A DNA stretch of 36,057 bases from Thiocapsa sp. UBA6158 (GCF_002423035.1 NZ_DIUM01000089.1:1-36057), one strand, 5' to 3'; positions 25,261 through 33,357 are shown, numbered from the stretch's first letter. Numbers and translations: made by a program. The notes: a model not told the origin generated them from the letters alone.

Positions 25261-26020
25261 GGCCGGATGATAGCGCCGACATGATGACGATGCTTGATGA
25301 GCGCGGCGCTCGGAACGCACCGGCGCCCGACGCCTCGCGTGTCGGGTCGCATGAGCGAGACCCTACAAAGCGCAGTAGACTCCTCGTCGCAAGGCCGAGG
25401 ACGCGCATTTCCGTCACGCGCCTATTCGCTGCCGTCGCCGGGAATGCCTTGCTTGCGACTCGGGCCATAGTGGCACATGGCGCAGAGCGCCAGGGGCACG
25501 CATGACACCGCGGAGCGGTGTCATGAGTCACTGACGGTTGGGGTGCCGGTCTAGTGAGCGATGCCACCGGGAAGGGCGGCTGCAGCTTGAGGGACGAGAC
25601 GACACGCCGGAATAGAGTCATTTCGAAACCACCGAAGCGTGCCGGAGCAGGTACTGATCGGAACTTGCGCATTCCGATCCCCGGCGTCGTCTTCGGGATC
25701 GCCATGCTGTCCTCGTCGATCCGGGCCGGGCGATTACCGGCCCGGACGGTGCCATCCATGAGATCAGGGCGATTAAACAGGGGCGCAAATTCAGTCGCCA
25801 AGGGCGATCTGCCTCCCTTGGCCTTTCCGGCGAACTCCTATCACCGACTGGTCAAGGACTACAAGCTGGTGCGCGACGGCGCGCCGCTCACGGCCTTCGT
25901 CAGTCACAAGGTCAAGAACCATTCCGCCTTGATCCTCATGACCCTGCGCCTGCTCCCGCAGGCCAAGGGACGGCGTTACAGCGAGGCCCACCCAGTATCA
26001 GCCGCTCGCCCACTCGGAAA
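25261..26020. other. Gene-poor stretch with a coding-like fragment
   Basis: No supported gene occurs in these 760 bases. At about 25840-25985 one plus-strand frame reads YHRLVKDYKLVRDGAPL and later LMTLRLL. The RLxKDY pattern recalls the C-terminal part of IS5-type transposases, but the match is weak and no inverted ends are seen. The rest consists of overlapping frames on both strands without family character. The hairpin at 25502 is the only clear structure. Confidence 0.35.
25502..25524. repeat. Perfect 10-base inverted repeat
   Basis: ATGACACCGC, a GGA loop, and GCGGTGTCAT form a perfect stem in the gene-poor stretch. It could be a hairpin in RNA or a dyad bound by a protein. No gene edge lies within 200 bases, so its role is unclear. 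Confidence 0.6.
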
Positions 26021-26161
26021 TCACCTAAGGAAAGGTTCAAAGCGGATAAAGACATCCGGCAGGTCGGCAAAGGCGCGCGGGGCCGGACCGGCGACCCGCA
26101 GCGCAAGGTCGACGCCTTGCGGGGTCTCGTACAGCCGAACGGGATCGATGGGGAACGGCAT
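26021..26161 (-). pseudogene. N-terminal stub of an RDD-family membrane protein
   Basis: The 46-codon frame reads LYETPQGVDLALRVAGPAPRA and then FADLPDVFIRF. RDD proteins begin with such an ETPEGVxLxLRVAGPxPRA segment just before the first membrane helix (AWLIDLLIR), which is here altered and then cut. About 200 residues of a normal protein are missing. It starts at ATG 26161, 41 bases after the DUF98 stop, with no good ribosome binding site. Confidence 0.55.
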
Positions 26162-26202
26162 GATCCATTCGTGGTGAGAGTGAGGGTGATGGTCGGACCC
26201 GG

Positions 26203-26814
26203 TCAGGTGACGTCCCGCTCCCCGGCATAGAGCGCGAGCGGAAAACACTCGGTAATCAGGATCACGGGGCGCCGCTCGATGATGATGCGATAGGTTCGGC
26301 ACACGGCAGCGCCACCGTCGGAGCTCACGTCCATCCCGACGTCCAGAACCTCGCGATAGCTTTCCAAACCGCTGTCGCGAATCAGCACACCGATGCCGAT
26401 CTCCCGATCGATCAGGCGCTGGCGGAAGCCCGACGGGATCAGCTCGGTACGAATCAGCGAAAACGCCTCGGCAAAGCTGCGACCCGAATCCGTTCCGCGC
26501 AGCCGCGCATCGCGGATCAGACAGCGATCGCCGGGCGCGATCTGAATCGCCGGAACAGGCTCCTCGGCAGTCTCGAAACGCTGCTCGAGTGTATCGACCG
26601 TGACGGGCTCCCAGAAATAGGCTTCGAGGATCTTGGTCACGGTCCCGTCCGTCACCAGGAGCGCACGCAGGAAGGCCGGAAGCACCCGCAGCGGCACCGG
26701 CTCCTCGGGAGGTGCGGCGATGACGCCGTCGCGGACGAAACCGTCGCAACGGAAGGGTGCCTGAGCGGATTGCGCCCCCTGGTCCTGCACTGAACGACCG
26801 TAGAAACGGCGCAT
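26203..26814 (-). CDS. DUF98 family protein (chorismate pyruvate-lyase-like)
   Basis: The DUF98/UbiC-like family includes enzymes that split pyruvate from chorismate to give 4-hydroxybenzoate. The 203-residue protein has LRALLVTDGTVTKILEAYFWEPV, the family signature, followed by a long stretch ending SYREVLDVGMD and IIIERRPVILITECFPL. ATG 26814 is preceded by AAGGAG at six bases, a strong site, and gives the family length; the frame is open 40 codons upstream without support. It is followed by the RDD stub. Whether it acts on chorismate is not shown by the sequence; the ubiquinone gene ubiA is not adjacent. Confidence 0.7.
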   Translation of the reverse strand: MRRFYGRSVQDQGAQSAQAPFRCDGFVRDGVIAAPPEEPVPLRVLPAFLRALLVTDGTVTKILEAYFWEPVTVDTLEQRFETAEEPVPAIQIAPGDRCLIRDARLRGTDSGRSFAEAFSLIRTELIPSGFRQRLIDREIGIGVLIRDSGLESYREVLDVGMDVSSDGGAAVCRTYRIIIERRPVILITECFPLALYAGERDVT

Positions 26815-27251
26815 CTGGATCTCCTTCGGGCCGACGAGGGCGGTCTTCCGACGCATCATCGGCGTGATCGATCGGGCACAATTCTGCCCCACGGGGATGA
26901 GACGTTCCAGTTCGGACGCACGGGGACGCGCCATCTCGATCGACGACGGATCGCCGCTGCTCGGCGCTCAGGCAAGCGATGCCGATCCGTCGCCGAAAAA
27001 AACCTACACACCCCACCGTGGCGGACTTGATACGTGGCTAAATTTGCCTCAATCTGTACGCTGATTCGCGTCCGGGGCCAGCGCCTCGCACTCCTCGGAG
27101 TGAGGCAAAAGCAACAGACGCGAGATCAGTCGCCTGCCTCAGCCCAACCTTCCCGGCACCTTCGGGCGGGACAAGGCCCGAGGTTGGGAAAAACCCGCGG
27201 TTATGTGTTATATACATAGGGCCTAGTGGCCAACTTTGGAGACTTAAAACG
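26815..27251. other. Intergenic region upstream of the lipoprotein gene
   Basis: 437 bases separate the divergent DUF98 and lipoprotein genes. The right end carries a probable promoter (27184-27214). Open frames in the rest have no family character. AAAAAAACC near 26996 is an AT-rich patch of unknown meaning. Confidence 0.4.
27184..27214 (+). promoter_or_regulatory. Probable sigma-70 promoter of the lipoprotein gene
   Basis: TTGGGA (27184-27189) and TATATA (27209-27214) are spaced 19 bases, or 18 if the box is taken as TTATAT. The patch is the only AT-rich one in the region and would give a leader of about 30 bases. The spacing is longer than the ideal 17. Confidence 0.4.
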
Positions 27252-27449
27252 ATGACCAAGATTGTCAAGCTCGCTTCCCTGTCCGCTGTTGCCGTTCTCG
27301 GCGTTTCCTTGCTGGGCGGTTGCACGACCGACCAGACCGCTCGCGACATGGCTCAGCAGGCCATGGACACTGCCAACAGTGCCCAGGCTTGCTGCAACGC
27401 CAACACCGAGCGTCTTGACCGCATGTATCAGAAGATCATGGGCAAGTAA
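27252..27449 (+). CDS. Lpp/OprI-type small outer-membrane lipoprotein
   Basis: This 65-residue lipoprotein is like E. coli Lpp: a signal peptide ending LLGG before the lipidated Cys24, then a short helical stretch (ARDMAQQAMDTANSAQACC) and a C-terminal Lys (RMYQKIMGK). Lpp links the outer membrane to peptidoglycan through that lysine. ATG 27252 follows GGAG nine bases upstream. Two extra cysteines (CC) in the helix are unusual for Lpp and might form disulfides. The convergent L,D-transpeptidase gene overlaps its 3' end by 22 bases. The attachment role is inferred from the family and the neighbour. Confidence 0.82.
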   Translation: MTKIVKLASLSAVAVLGVSLLGGCTTDQTARDMAQQAMDTANSAQACCNANTERLDRMYQKIMGK

Positions 27450-28393
27450 GACCCTCCCGAGGGACTGCGCCGGCTTCCCACGAGTTGTGGGATGCCGGTG
27501 TCCTCTTTGACAGCCCGCTCTACCGCCTCCCAGTCGATCTTCACGCCGTCGGTGTCCTTCACCCATTGAGGGATCACCTCTCTCGCACTCTTCCGAACGC
27601 TTTTCTCGCCGGTCTGGACCTCCAGGTAGAGGTCGTCTCCACGCCATCCGACCTTATAGGGTTGATCGATGATGTTGACCTCGGTCGAGATGTCGGTCAA
27701 ACCATACAATTCTTCGATGCCCTCGGGATACATGCGGATGCAGCCGCCGCTGACTTCCATCCCGAGGCCCCAAGGTTGACTGGTCCCGTGGATCAGGTAA
27801 TCCGGATTGCTCAGACGCATGGCATACTCGCCCAGCGGATTGTCGGGACCCGGCGGTACCGTCGGCGGCAGGATATGGCCGCGCGCGGCATGGTTCGCGC
27901 GGGTCATCGGGCCGGGTGTCCAGGTCGGATCCTTGCGCTTTTCGATCACCTTGAAGCTGCCCAACGGCGTGCTCATCGCATCCTTGCCGACGGTGATGGC
28001 GTAGATGCGCACCTCGTTGGGGTCATTCGGCGGGAAGTAGTAGAGTCGCTTTTCGGCTCGATTGACCACGATGCCGGTCCGCGGCGCATCCGGAAGTACG
28101 TAAAGGGCCGGAACCATTACGGGCGTGCCCTCGCCGGGCACCCAGATATCGATGCTCGGGTTGGCTTGACGCATGTCGTCGAAACCCAGCCCGTTCTGGC
28201 GCGCGATGTCCAGCAAGGTATCCTGCGCACGCGCCTTGAAGTAGAAGGGAACCCCCACCACGGAATCCTTCGGGTTCTCGAGGCGGAAGGTCTCGGCCTC
28301 GGCACCGTCGATGGCGCCGAAGCCCAAGACAGACGCGCAGACCGTCGTGACGATCCACGCGCGTTTACGTCGGCCAAGATCGAAATCGCTCAT
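27428..28393 (-). CDS. L,D-transpeptidase (YkuD family)
   Basis: YkuD enzymes cross-link peptidoglycan or attach Lpp to it in the periplasm. The 321-residue protein begins with a signal peptide (AWIVTTVCASVLGFGAIDGAEA), then a LysM-like segment (ARAQDTLLDIARQNGL, MRQANPSIDIWVPG). The YkuD domain carries HGTSQPWGLGM and VSGGCIRMYPEGIEEL, with the catalytic cysteine in the second; SGGC in place of SHGC is a variant seen in some relatives. ATG 28393 has GAGAGAG upstream. The start lies 33 bases from that of the divergent EF-G gene. Its 3' end overlaps the Lpp-like gene, the likely substrate. Confidence 0.9.
   Translation of the reverse strand: MSDFDLGRRKRAWIVTTVCASVLGFGAIDGAEAETFRLENPKDSVVGVPFYFKARAQDTLLDIARQNGLGFDDMRQANPSIDIWVPGEGTPVMVPALYVLPDAPRTGIVVNRAEKRLYYFPPNDPNEVRIYAITVGKDAMSTPLGSFKVIEKRKDPTWTPGPMTRANHAARGHILPPTVPPGPDNPLGEYAMRLSNPDYLIHGTSQPWGLGMEVSGGCIRMYPEGIEELYGLTDISTEVNIIDQPYKVGWRGDDLYLEVQTGEKSVRKSAREVIPQWVKDTDGVKIDWEAVERAVKEDTGIPQLVGSRRSPSGGSYLPMIF
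27470..27498 (+). terminator. Hairpin downstream of the lipoprotein gene
   Basis: CCGGCTTCCCAC and GTGGGATGCCGG pair over twelve positions with one T-T mismatch around a GAGTT loop, 20 bases after the lipoprotein stop. TCCTCTTT follows closely. It lies inside the 3' coding part of the convergent transpeptidase gene. Confidence 0.55.
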
Positions 28394-28426
28394 ACACTCT
28401 CTCGCTACTGTATCGGTTGAAATCGG

Positions 28427-30475
28427 ATGAAGAAACTGTCGCGATTGTCTCACGTCCGCAACATCGGCGTCGCCGCCCACGTCGACGCGGGCAAGACCAC
28501 GTTGACCGAGCGAATCCTCTTCTACACCGGCGCCTCCTACAAGATCGGCGAGGTCCACGACGGCGCCGCCCATATGGACTATATGGTCGAGGAGCAGCAG
28601 CACGGCATCACCATCACCGCGGCGGTGACCAAGGCTCCTTGGCGCGAGCACCTGTTGCAGGTGGTCGACACACCCGGTCATGTCGACTTCACGATCGAGG
28701 TCGAGCGCGCCATGCGCGTTCTCGACGGCTGCATCCTGGTGCTCGACGGGGTACGGGGCGTGGAACCTCAAACCGAGACGGTGTGGCGTCAACGCACCCG
28801 CTTCAATCTGCCGACCCTCTTCTTCGTCAACAAGATGGATCGCCCGGGAGCGGACTACCGGCGAGCGCTCGACGCGGTCAGGCGGCGCCTGAAGATCGAG
28901 CCGGTCGCCATCACCTTTCCGCTCCCGGACGAGGGCGCGGTCGTGGATTTGATCGAGCGAAGGCGGATTGGTTTCCTCGGCGAACAGGGAGACACGCTCG
29001 TCGCCGAGCCGTGTTCGGACGCGCTCTGGGACGCGCTCGCGGATCTGCGCGAATCCCTGTACTTGGCTGCCGCGGAGATGGACGAGGGCCTGGCCGATTG
29101 CGTCCTGGCCGGCGAGGAGCCGCCGCCCGAGGCCCTGCGCGCCGCGATCCGTCGCGGCACGCTGGCGGGCCGCTTCTGTCCCTGCTACGGCGGAAGTGCG
29201 CTCCGCAATCTCGGGGTTCAACCGCTGCTCGACGGGGTGGTCGATTTCCTGCCTGCCCCGCTCGACCGACCCTCGGCCCATGCCGTACTGCCGGACGGGA
29301 CCGAGGTCGAGATTGCGATGGGCATCGAGGGTCCGCTGGCGGCCCTCGCCTTCAAGGTTCAGCTCTGGGAAGGACGCCGTCATGTCTTTGCGCGGATCTA
29401 TCGCGGAACCTTGGCGCCGGGCGACGCGGTGGAGATGCCGACCTCGACCGCCGGGGCTCGGCGCGAGCAGGTCGCACGTCTCTTCGACGTCGATGCCGGC
29501 AAGAAGACCCGCATCGATCGGGCCGAAGCCGGCGAGATCGTCCTCCTGGCCGGACTGCGCCACGCCTCGACCGGCGATACGCTCTGCGCCCCCGGCCACC
29601 TGCTGAGCCTGGAACGGATCGAGGCCCGCTCCCCGGTGCTGGGCCTGGCGATCGAGCCCGTCGCCGGCACGGACGAGGATAAGCTGCTCGAGGTCCTGGA
29701 CAAGGTGCAACAGGAAGACCCGACCCTGCGCGTCGAGGAGGATCCCGAGACCGGCCAGCGGCTGCTGCGCGGCATGGGCGAGCTCCACCTTCAGATCGTG
29801 CTCGAGCGCATCGAACGCGAGTTCGGCGTACGGATCCGCAGCGGCCGACCGGCCGTCGCCGTGCGCGAGACCATCCGTCGGTCGGCCTCGGCGGATGCGG
29901 TGTTTGCACCCCCGCCGACACCCGACCCACGTCAGCAGGCCCTCATGGCGCGCGTCGCCCTCGCGATCGAACCGCTCGCGCGAGGAACCGGCGAGCGGAT
30001 CGAATGGGGCGCACGTGTCATCCCCGAAGGGGCAGAGGCGAGCACGGCGCAACGCGAGGCGATCGAGCAGTCGCTGGGATCGACCCTGACGGCCGGGCCT
30101 TTGCTCGGCGCCCAAGTCCAAGACATCCTGGTGCGGATCACCGAGGTCGAGCTGTTCGGCGCGGCATCGAGCCCCGAGGCGCTGGGCGCGGCCGCATCCA
30201 AGGCGCTGCGCCAAGCGCTCGAGCGCGCCGAGCCGGCGGCCATGCACCCGATCATGCGGGTCGAGGTCGTCATCCCGGAACCGAGCCTCGGCACGGTCTT
30301 GGGCGATCTGCAGGCACGACGCGCCCTGATCCAAGGCACCGAGCCCGTCGGCGAGGACGTGGCGATCCGCGCGGAGGCCGCCCTCGAACCCCTGCTCGGC
30401 TATGCCACGGCGTTGCGCAGTCTCACCCAAGGCCGGGGGCAGTTCAGCATGGAGTTCGACAGGTTCGACGTCTAA
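28427..30475 (+). CDS. Elongation factor G-like translational GTPase
   Basis: EF-G moves tRNAs through the ribosome with GTP. This 682-residue protein has the G1 motif AHVDAGKTT, G2 QHGITITAA, G3 DTPGHVDF and G4 NKMD, then domains II to V with VQQEDPTLRVEEDPETGQ and GELHLQI. Switch I has EEQQHG where EF-G has EQERG. It is about 20 residues shorter than typical FusA and lacks the usual fusA neighbours (rpsL, rpsG, tuf), so it is probably a paralogue rather than the main EF-G. ATG 28427 has only weak SD character (AAATCGG). The start lies 33 bases from that of the divergent transpeptidase gene. Its stop TAA is part of a repeat element. Confidence 0.85.
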   Translation: MKKLSRLSHVRNIGVAAHVDAGKTTLTERILFYTGASYKIGEVHDGAAHMDYMVEEQQHGITITAAVTKAPWREHLLQVVDTPGHVDFTIEVERAMRVLDGCILVLDGVRGVEPQTETVWRQRTRFNLPTLFFVNKMDRPGADYRRALDAVRRRLKIEPVAITFPLPDEGAVVDLIERRRIGFLGEQGDTLVAEPCSDALWDALADLRESLYLAAAEMDEGLADCVLAGEEPPPEALRAAIRRGTLAGRFCPCYGGSALRNLGVQPLLDGVVDFLPAPLDRPSAHAVLPDGTEVEIAMGIEGPLAALAFKVQLWEGRRHVFARIYRGTLAPGDAVEMPTSTAGARREQVARLFDVDAGKKTRIDRAEAGEIVLLAGLRHASTGDTLCAPGHLLSLERIEARSPVLGLAIEPVAGTDEDKLLEVLDKVQQEDPTLRVEEDPETGQRLLRGMGELHLQIVLERIEREFGVRIRSGRPAVAVRETIRRSASADAVFAPPPTPDPRQQALMARVALAIEPLARGTGERIEWGARVIPEGAEASTAQREAIEQSLGSTLTAGPLLGAQVQDILVRITEVELFGAASSPEALGAAASKALRQALERAEPAAMHPIMRVEVVIPEPSLGTVLGDLQARRALIQGTEPVGEDVAIRAEAALEPLLGYATALRSLTQGRGQFSMEFDRFDV

Positions 30476-30556
30476 ACCGCGTCCGACAGGATACGCAACG
30501 TTTCAGGATCGTTTCGGCCTTGGTGAACACAGGCGGATTTGGAGAGACGCGGTTTA
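30473..30556 (-). repeat. Type 2-like palindromic-ended repeat, diverged
   Basis: An 84-base element bounded by TAAACCGCGTCC and GACGCGGTTTA. The ends match type 2; the interior is strongly diverged. It begins with the stop of the EF-G-like gene. Reading the minus strand, type 1 precedes type 2, as in the other pairs; the spacer here is 56 bases. Confidence 0.65.
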
Positions 30557-30612
30557 GGAGAAAAATGCACAGGAGGTTTTTCTCGGGCGCCGCACGGACA
30601 CTGCGGAATGTC

Positions 30613-30699
30613 TTAAACCGCACCGACTCCAGCGGTCGTCAAGTCTGCCGGAGCCGATCCAATCCAAAAATAGCGCAGACCGCTTTGGGCACGGTTTAA
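30613..30699 (-). repeat. Type 1 palindromic-ended repeat, inverted copy
   Basis: An 87-base element from TTAAACCGC to GGTTTAA whose reverse complement carries GGATTGGATCGGCTCCGGC, the type 1 core with two changes. It lies 12 bases from the sixA stop. A GAGAAAAA and TTTTTCTC inverted repeat (30558-30584) lies in the spacer before it. Confidence 0.88.
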
Positions 30700-30711
30700 G
30701 TCGCGACGGGA

Positions 30712-31227
30712 TCAGCCTTTGAGGCTTTTGGGGCGGGTGATCGAGATCAGCTGAGCGCTGCCGCACGGCAGGGCGCTCCAATCGTCCGGCATCTCCAGGC
30801 GGGCGACGGTGGCGGTGGGCAGGAGCTTGCCATCGTCGGGGATCTCCAGATCCTCGCCGACGAGGTGCATGAGGAGCTCTTCGAGGCCCGGGTTATGGCC
30901 GACCAGCAGGACAGTCGCCGCCTCCGGGGAACAGCGCCCGAGCACGGACAAGAGCTTCGGGACCTCGGCCTCGTAGATGTCGACATCCCAGAGGATCTGC
31001 TTTTTCTTGATGTCGAGACACTTGCAGACCTTTGACGCGGTCTGCTTGGCGCGCTCGGCCGGGGAGCTCACCACCAGATCCGGGACCAAGCCCTCCCGAA
31101 AGAGCCAGGCTCCGACCTTGGGTGCATCGCTCTTTCCGCGTTTGGCCAAGGGACGATCGAAGTCGCTCGTCGCGACCGAATCCCAGTCGGACTTGGCGTG
31201 TCGCAGGATAAGGAGCTCTCTGGGCAT
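30712..31227 (-). CDS. sixA: Phosphohistidine phosphatase SixA
   Basis: SixA removes phosphate from histidine residues of signalling proteins such as ArcB or the PTSNtr system. The 171-residue histidine phosphatase domain has LLILRHAKSDWD (catalytic RHA in place of RHG, as usual for SixA), SSPAERAKQTA and the second histidine in LLVGHNPGLEELL. ATG 31227 gives the family start; no good ribosome binding site is visible, and the frame is open further upstream to a TTG. It is followed by a repeat element. Confidence 0.85.
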   Translation of the reverse strand: MPRELLILRHAKSDWDSVATSDFDRPLAKRGKSDAPKVGAWLFREGLVPDLVVSSPAERAKQTASKVCKCLDIKKKQILWDVDIYEAEVPKLLSVLGRCSPEAATVLLVGHNPGLEELLMHLVGEDLEIPDDGKLLPTATVARLEMPDDWSALPCGSAQLISITRPKSLKG

Positions 31228-31351
31228 GGAGAAGAAGGGGTCGACGTAACTCAAGCAGGGAACGAACAAATCTTGGTCGCAGTAGCGGGCGTTTTAACAT
31301 ATCCGTCATCTTCAAGGAAATGAGGATTCCCCGCGCGGCACACGCCGCCAC

Positions 31352-32227
31352 TCACTGCACCGCAGCCAGCAGCCGATCCATCATCCCTTTGGCCTGTGCG
31401 AGATAGCCACCGCCGAAGAGGTTGAGGTGATTCAAGACGTGGTAGAGATTGTAGAGGATCTTCCGTGTGCCGTACTCGGGCGGCAGCGGCCAGGTCTCGC
31501 GATAGGCCGCGTAGAAGTCGGACCCGAAGCCGCCGAAGAGCTCGGTCATGGCCAGATCGGTCTCCCGATCGCCGCAATAGACAGCTGGATCGAAGATGAC
31601 CGGCTCGCCCTCGCGGGTTGCGCCGATGTTGCCGCCCCAAAGATCGCCGTGCAGCAGAGAAGGGGCGGGGCGGTGGCCGATCAGGTCGCCGAGGAGCGAC
31701 ATCAAGCAGTCGCCCGAGTCCGACAGCGCGCGACCGTAGCCGTTGCGGGCCGCCAGATCCAACTGGAACCCGAGCCGATGTACACGCCAGAAGTCGACCC
31801 AATCGGAGGCTCGCGCGTTGTGCTGAGGGGTCGAGCCGATGGTGTTGTCGCGATGCCACCCGAAGTCGGGGGCAGTGAGTCGATGCAGCTGCGCGAGTCG
31901 GCGGCCCGCCTGCGCACCGTCCAAGCGCCCGGCGAGGTCCAGATACTCGATCGCCAGATAGCTTTGGGCGCCCGCGATGCCGGTGCAGACCGGCTCGGGA
32001 ACCCGGATCGCATTCGCCTCGCGCAGGGCGGCGAGACCCTCGGACTCCGCCTCGAACATCGCCAGCCGGTCGGCGCTGTTGAGCTTGACGAAATAGGCCC
32101 GCGCACCGTCGGCGAGGACGACGGCGCGATTGATGCAGCCGCCTCCGACCGATTGCTCTTGTTGGACACGGAAAGGCCGTCCGGTTGCACTCGCGATCTG
32201 GCGCGCGATCGTTTCGCGATCATTCAT
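31352..32227 (-). CDS. Fructosamine kinase family protein
   Basis: Members of this family (YniA in E. coli) phosphorylate sugar adducts on amines so that they fall off proteins, or act on related small substrates. The 291-residue protein has the kinase-like fold: SVGGGCINRAV in the N lobe, the catalytic motif LLHGDLWGGNI, and DPAVYCGDRETDLAMTELFGGF with the metal-binding aspartate. The HNH gene stops 16 bases before ATG 32227, so the two are likely co-transcribed. The physiological substrate is not known from sequence. Confidence 0.9.
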   Translation of the reverse strand: MNDRETIARQIASATGRPFRVQQEQSVGGGCINRAVVLADGARAYFVKLNSADRLAMFEAESEGLAALREANAIRVPEPVCTGIAGAQSYLAIEYLDLAGRLDGAQAGRRLAQLHRLTAPDFGWHRDNTIGSTPQHNARASDWVDFWRVHRLGFQLDLAARNGYGRALSDSGDCLMSLLGDLIGHRPAPSLLHGDLWGGNIGATREGEPVIFDPAVYCGDRETDLAMTELFGGFGSDFYAAYRETWPLPPEYGTRKILYNLYHVLNHLNLFGGGYLAQAKGMMDRLLAAVQ

Positions 32228-32242
32228 CCGGATCGATACCGG

Positions 32243-32899
32243 TTACTCGGCTGGGTCACTCGTCGGGGTCACGCATCCAGACCATTCATCGGGGGGCTCC
32301 TCGACACCCCGAGCGGCACGTCGATGCAAGGGACTCGAGCGCGGGAAATGGGCGCGCAGGAAGGCCATCTGATCCGCCAGGACATGGCGTCCCATCAAAA
32401 AGATGTACTCGGCGTGCGTCGGCGTGAAGGGCACGGCCAACAACTCCATACCCGCTGCTTCCGGCGTACGCCCGGCCTTGAAGTTGTTGCAGCGCAGGCA
32501 GGCGGTCACGACGTTGTTCCAGACATCCTTGCCGCCGCGACTGGTGGGACGCACGTGGTCGCGCGACAGATGGCGACCCGAGAAGCGGCTGCCGCAATAC
32601 ATGCACATGTGGTCGTCGCGGTGAAACAGGGTGCGGTTCGACAGGGGTGGTGCATAATCGTCCTGAAGCTTGTTCAGGGCGTGATGTGTCCCGTAGGTCG
32701 CGATGATGGAGTGGATCTCCAAGCGACTCTGTCGGTGAGTACGCGAGTTGATGCCCCCGCGCAGCTCGAACAAGGCCTCCCCGCAGGCATAGGCTACCTG
32801 CCCGAGGAAATACAGCCGAGCGGCAACCCGGTAGTCCACCCATTCCATCGGCATACCCGCCAAATCCGTTCGCAGTACCTGTTGATTCAGTGACAACAT
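32243..32899 (-). CDS. HNH endonuclease
   Basis: HNH nucleases cut DNA using a metal ion held by a beta-beta-alpha fold. The 218-residue protein has an N-terminal region rich in aromatic residues and, at about residues 99-145, CMYCGSRF, LSRDHVRPTSRGGKD, WNNVVTACLRCN and FKAGRTPEA. These give the two CxxC zinc sites, the catalytic histidine in DH and the Asn in WNN. ATG 32899 gives MLSLNQQVLRTD, the start usual in proteins of this group; the frame is open 65 codons upstream across AT-rich intergenic DNA. It lies upstream of the fructosamine kinase gene. No defence gene adjoins it, so its target is unknown; such proteins are widespread in proteobacteria as housekeeping-type genes. Confidence 0.85.
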   Translation of the reverse strand: MLSLNQQVLRTDLAGMPMEWVDYRVAARLYFLGQVAYACGEALFELRGGINSRTHRQSRLEIHSIIATYGTHHALNKLQDDYAPPLSNRTLFHRDDHMCMYCGSRFSGRHLSRDHVRPTSRGGKDVWNNVVTACLRCNNFKAGRTPEAAGMELLAVPFTPTHAEYIFLMGRHVLADQMAFLRAHFPRSSPLHRRAARGVEEPPDEWSGCVTPTSDPAE

Positions 32900-33357
32900 A
32901 GCGGCGTTACGGCTCGGAATTTGCGAGCATGATACACAGTTGACTTTCTTGCGCAACCCGGCGCCGTCACGCGTTTTCGCAACAGCACGTTGACACGCCC
33001 ATGCTTTAACCCATTGATCATTCACAGCCGCCTCGCAACGCCGCGAAGGTGTACGGGGGAGGCTTACGGCGACCTGGCAGCGCGGCCCATGCAATATTCA
33101 ACCAATTGATTAAAAATATGTTTTCAAGTTGGCCAAAAAGTTTCCAAACCAACAAAACCGTAACAACGGCGCCTGCTCGCATCCGCTTTACACCAGTCAT
33201 CCCCAGACTTACCCACAGGATTTGTGAGTTGCTCGGGTTTCATGTTCCGCGACAAGTGATTGCCGGTGTTTCCTAGGGAAATGCAGACGTCACGCGCCTA
33301 ATCGACGACTGCCACCCATCCTCGGGGGCCCGCCCTCAGAGAAAGCGCTCAACCAAC
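32900..33357. other. AT-rich intergenic region between the HNH gene and priA
   Basis: 458 bases between divergent genes, with a distinctly AT-rich core at 33090-33170 that probably holds promoters for both. TTACCCACA at 33210-33218 is one base from the DnaA box TTATCCACA. A minus-strand frame at 33018-33200 has a hydrophobic stretch but no start signal and is not called. Confidence 0.4.

Noticed and set aside
25840..25985. IS5-type transposase fragment
   Set aside because: Only a short RLxKDY-like pattern; too little to call a mobile element.
28394..30430. Upstream extension of the transpeptidase frame across the EF-G-like gene
   Set aside because: The part before ATG 28393 is antisense to a clear GTPase gene; the signal peptide begins right after ATG 28393.
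33018..33200. Small hydrophobic minus-strand frame upstream of priA
   Set aside because: No start signal, lies in AT-rich promoter DNA, and resembles no known small protein.
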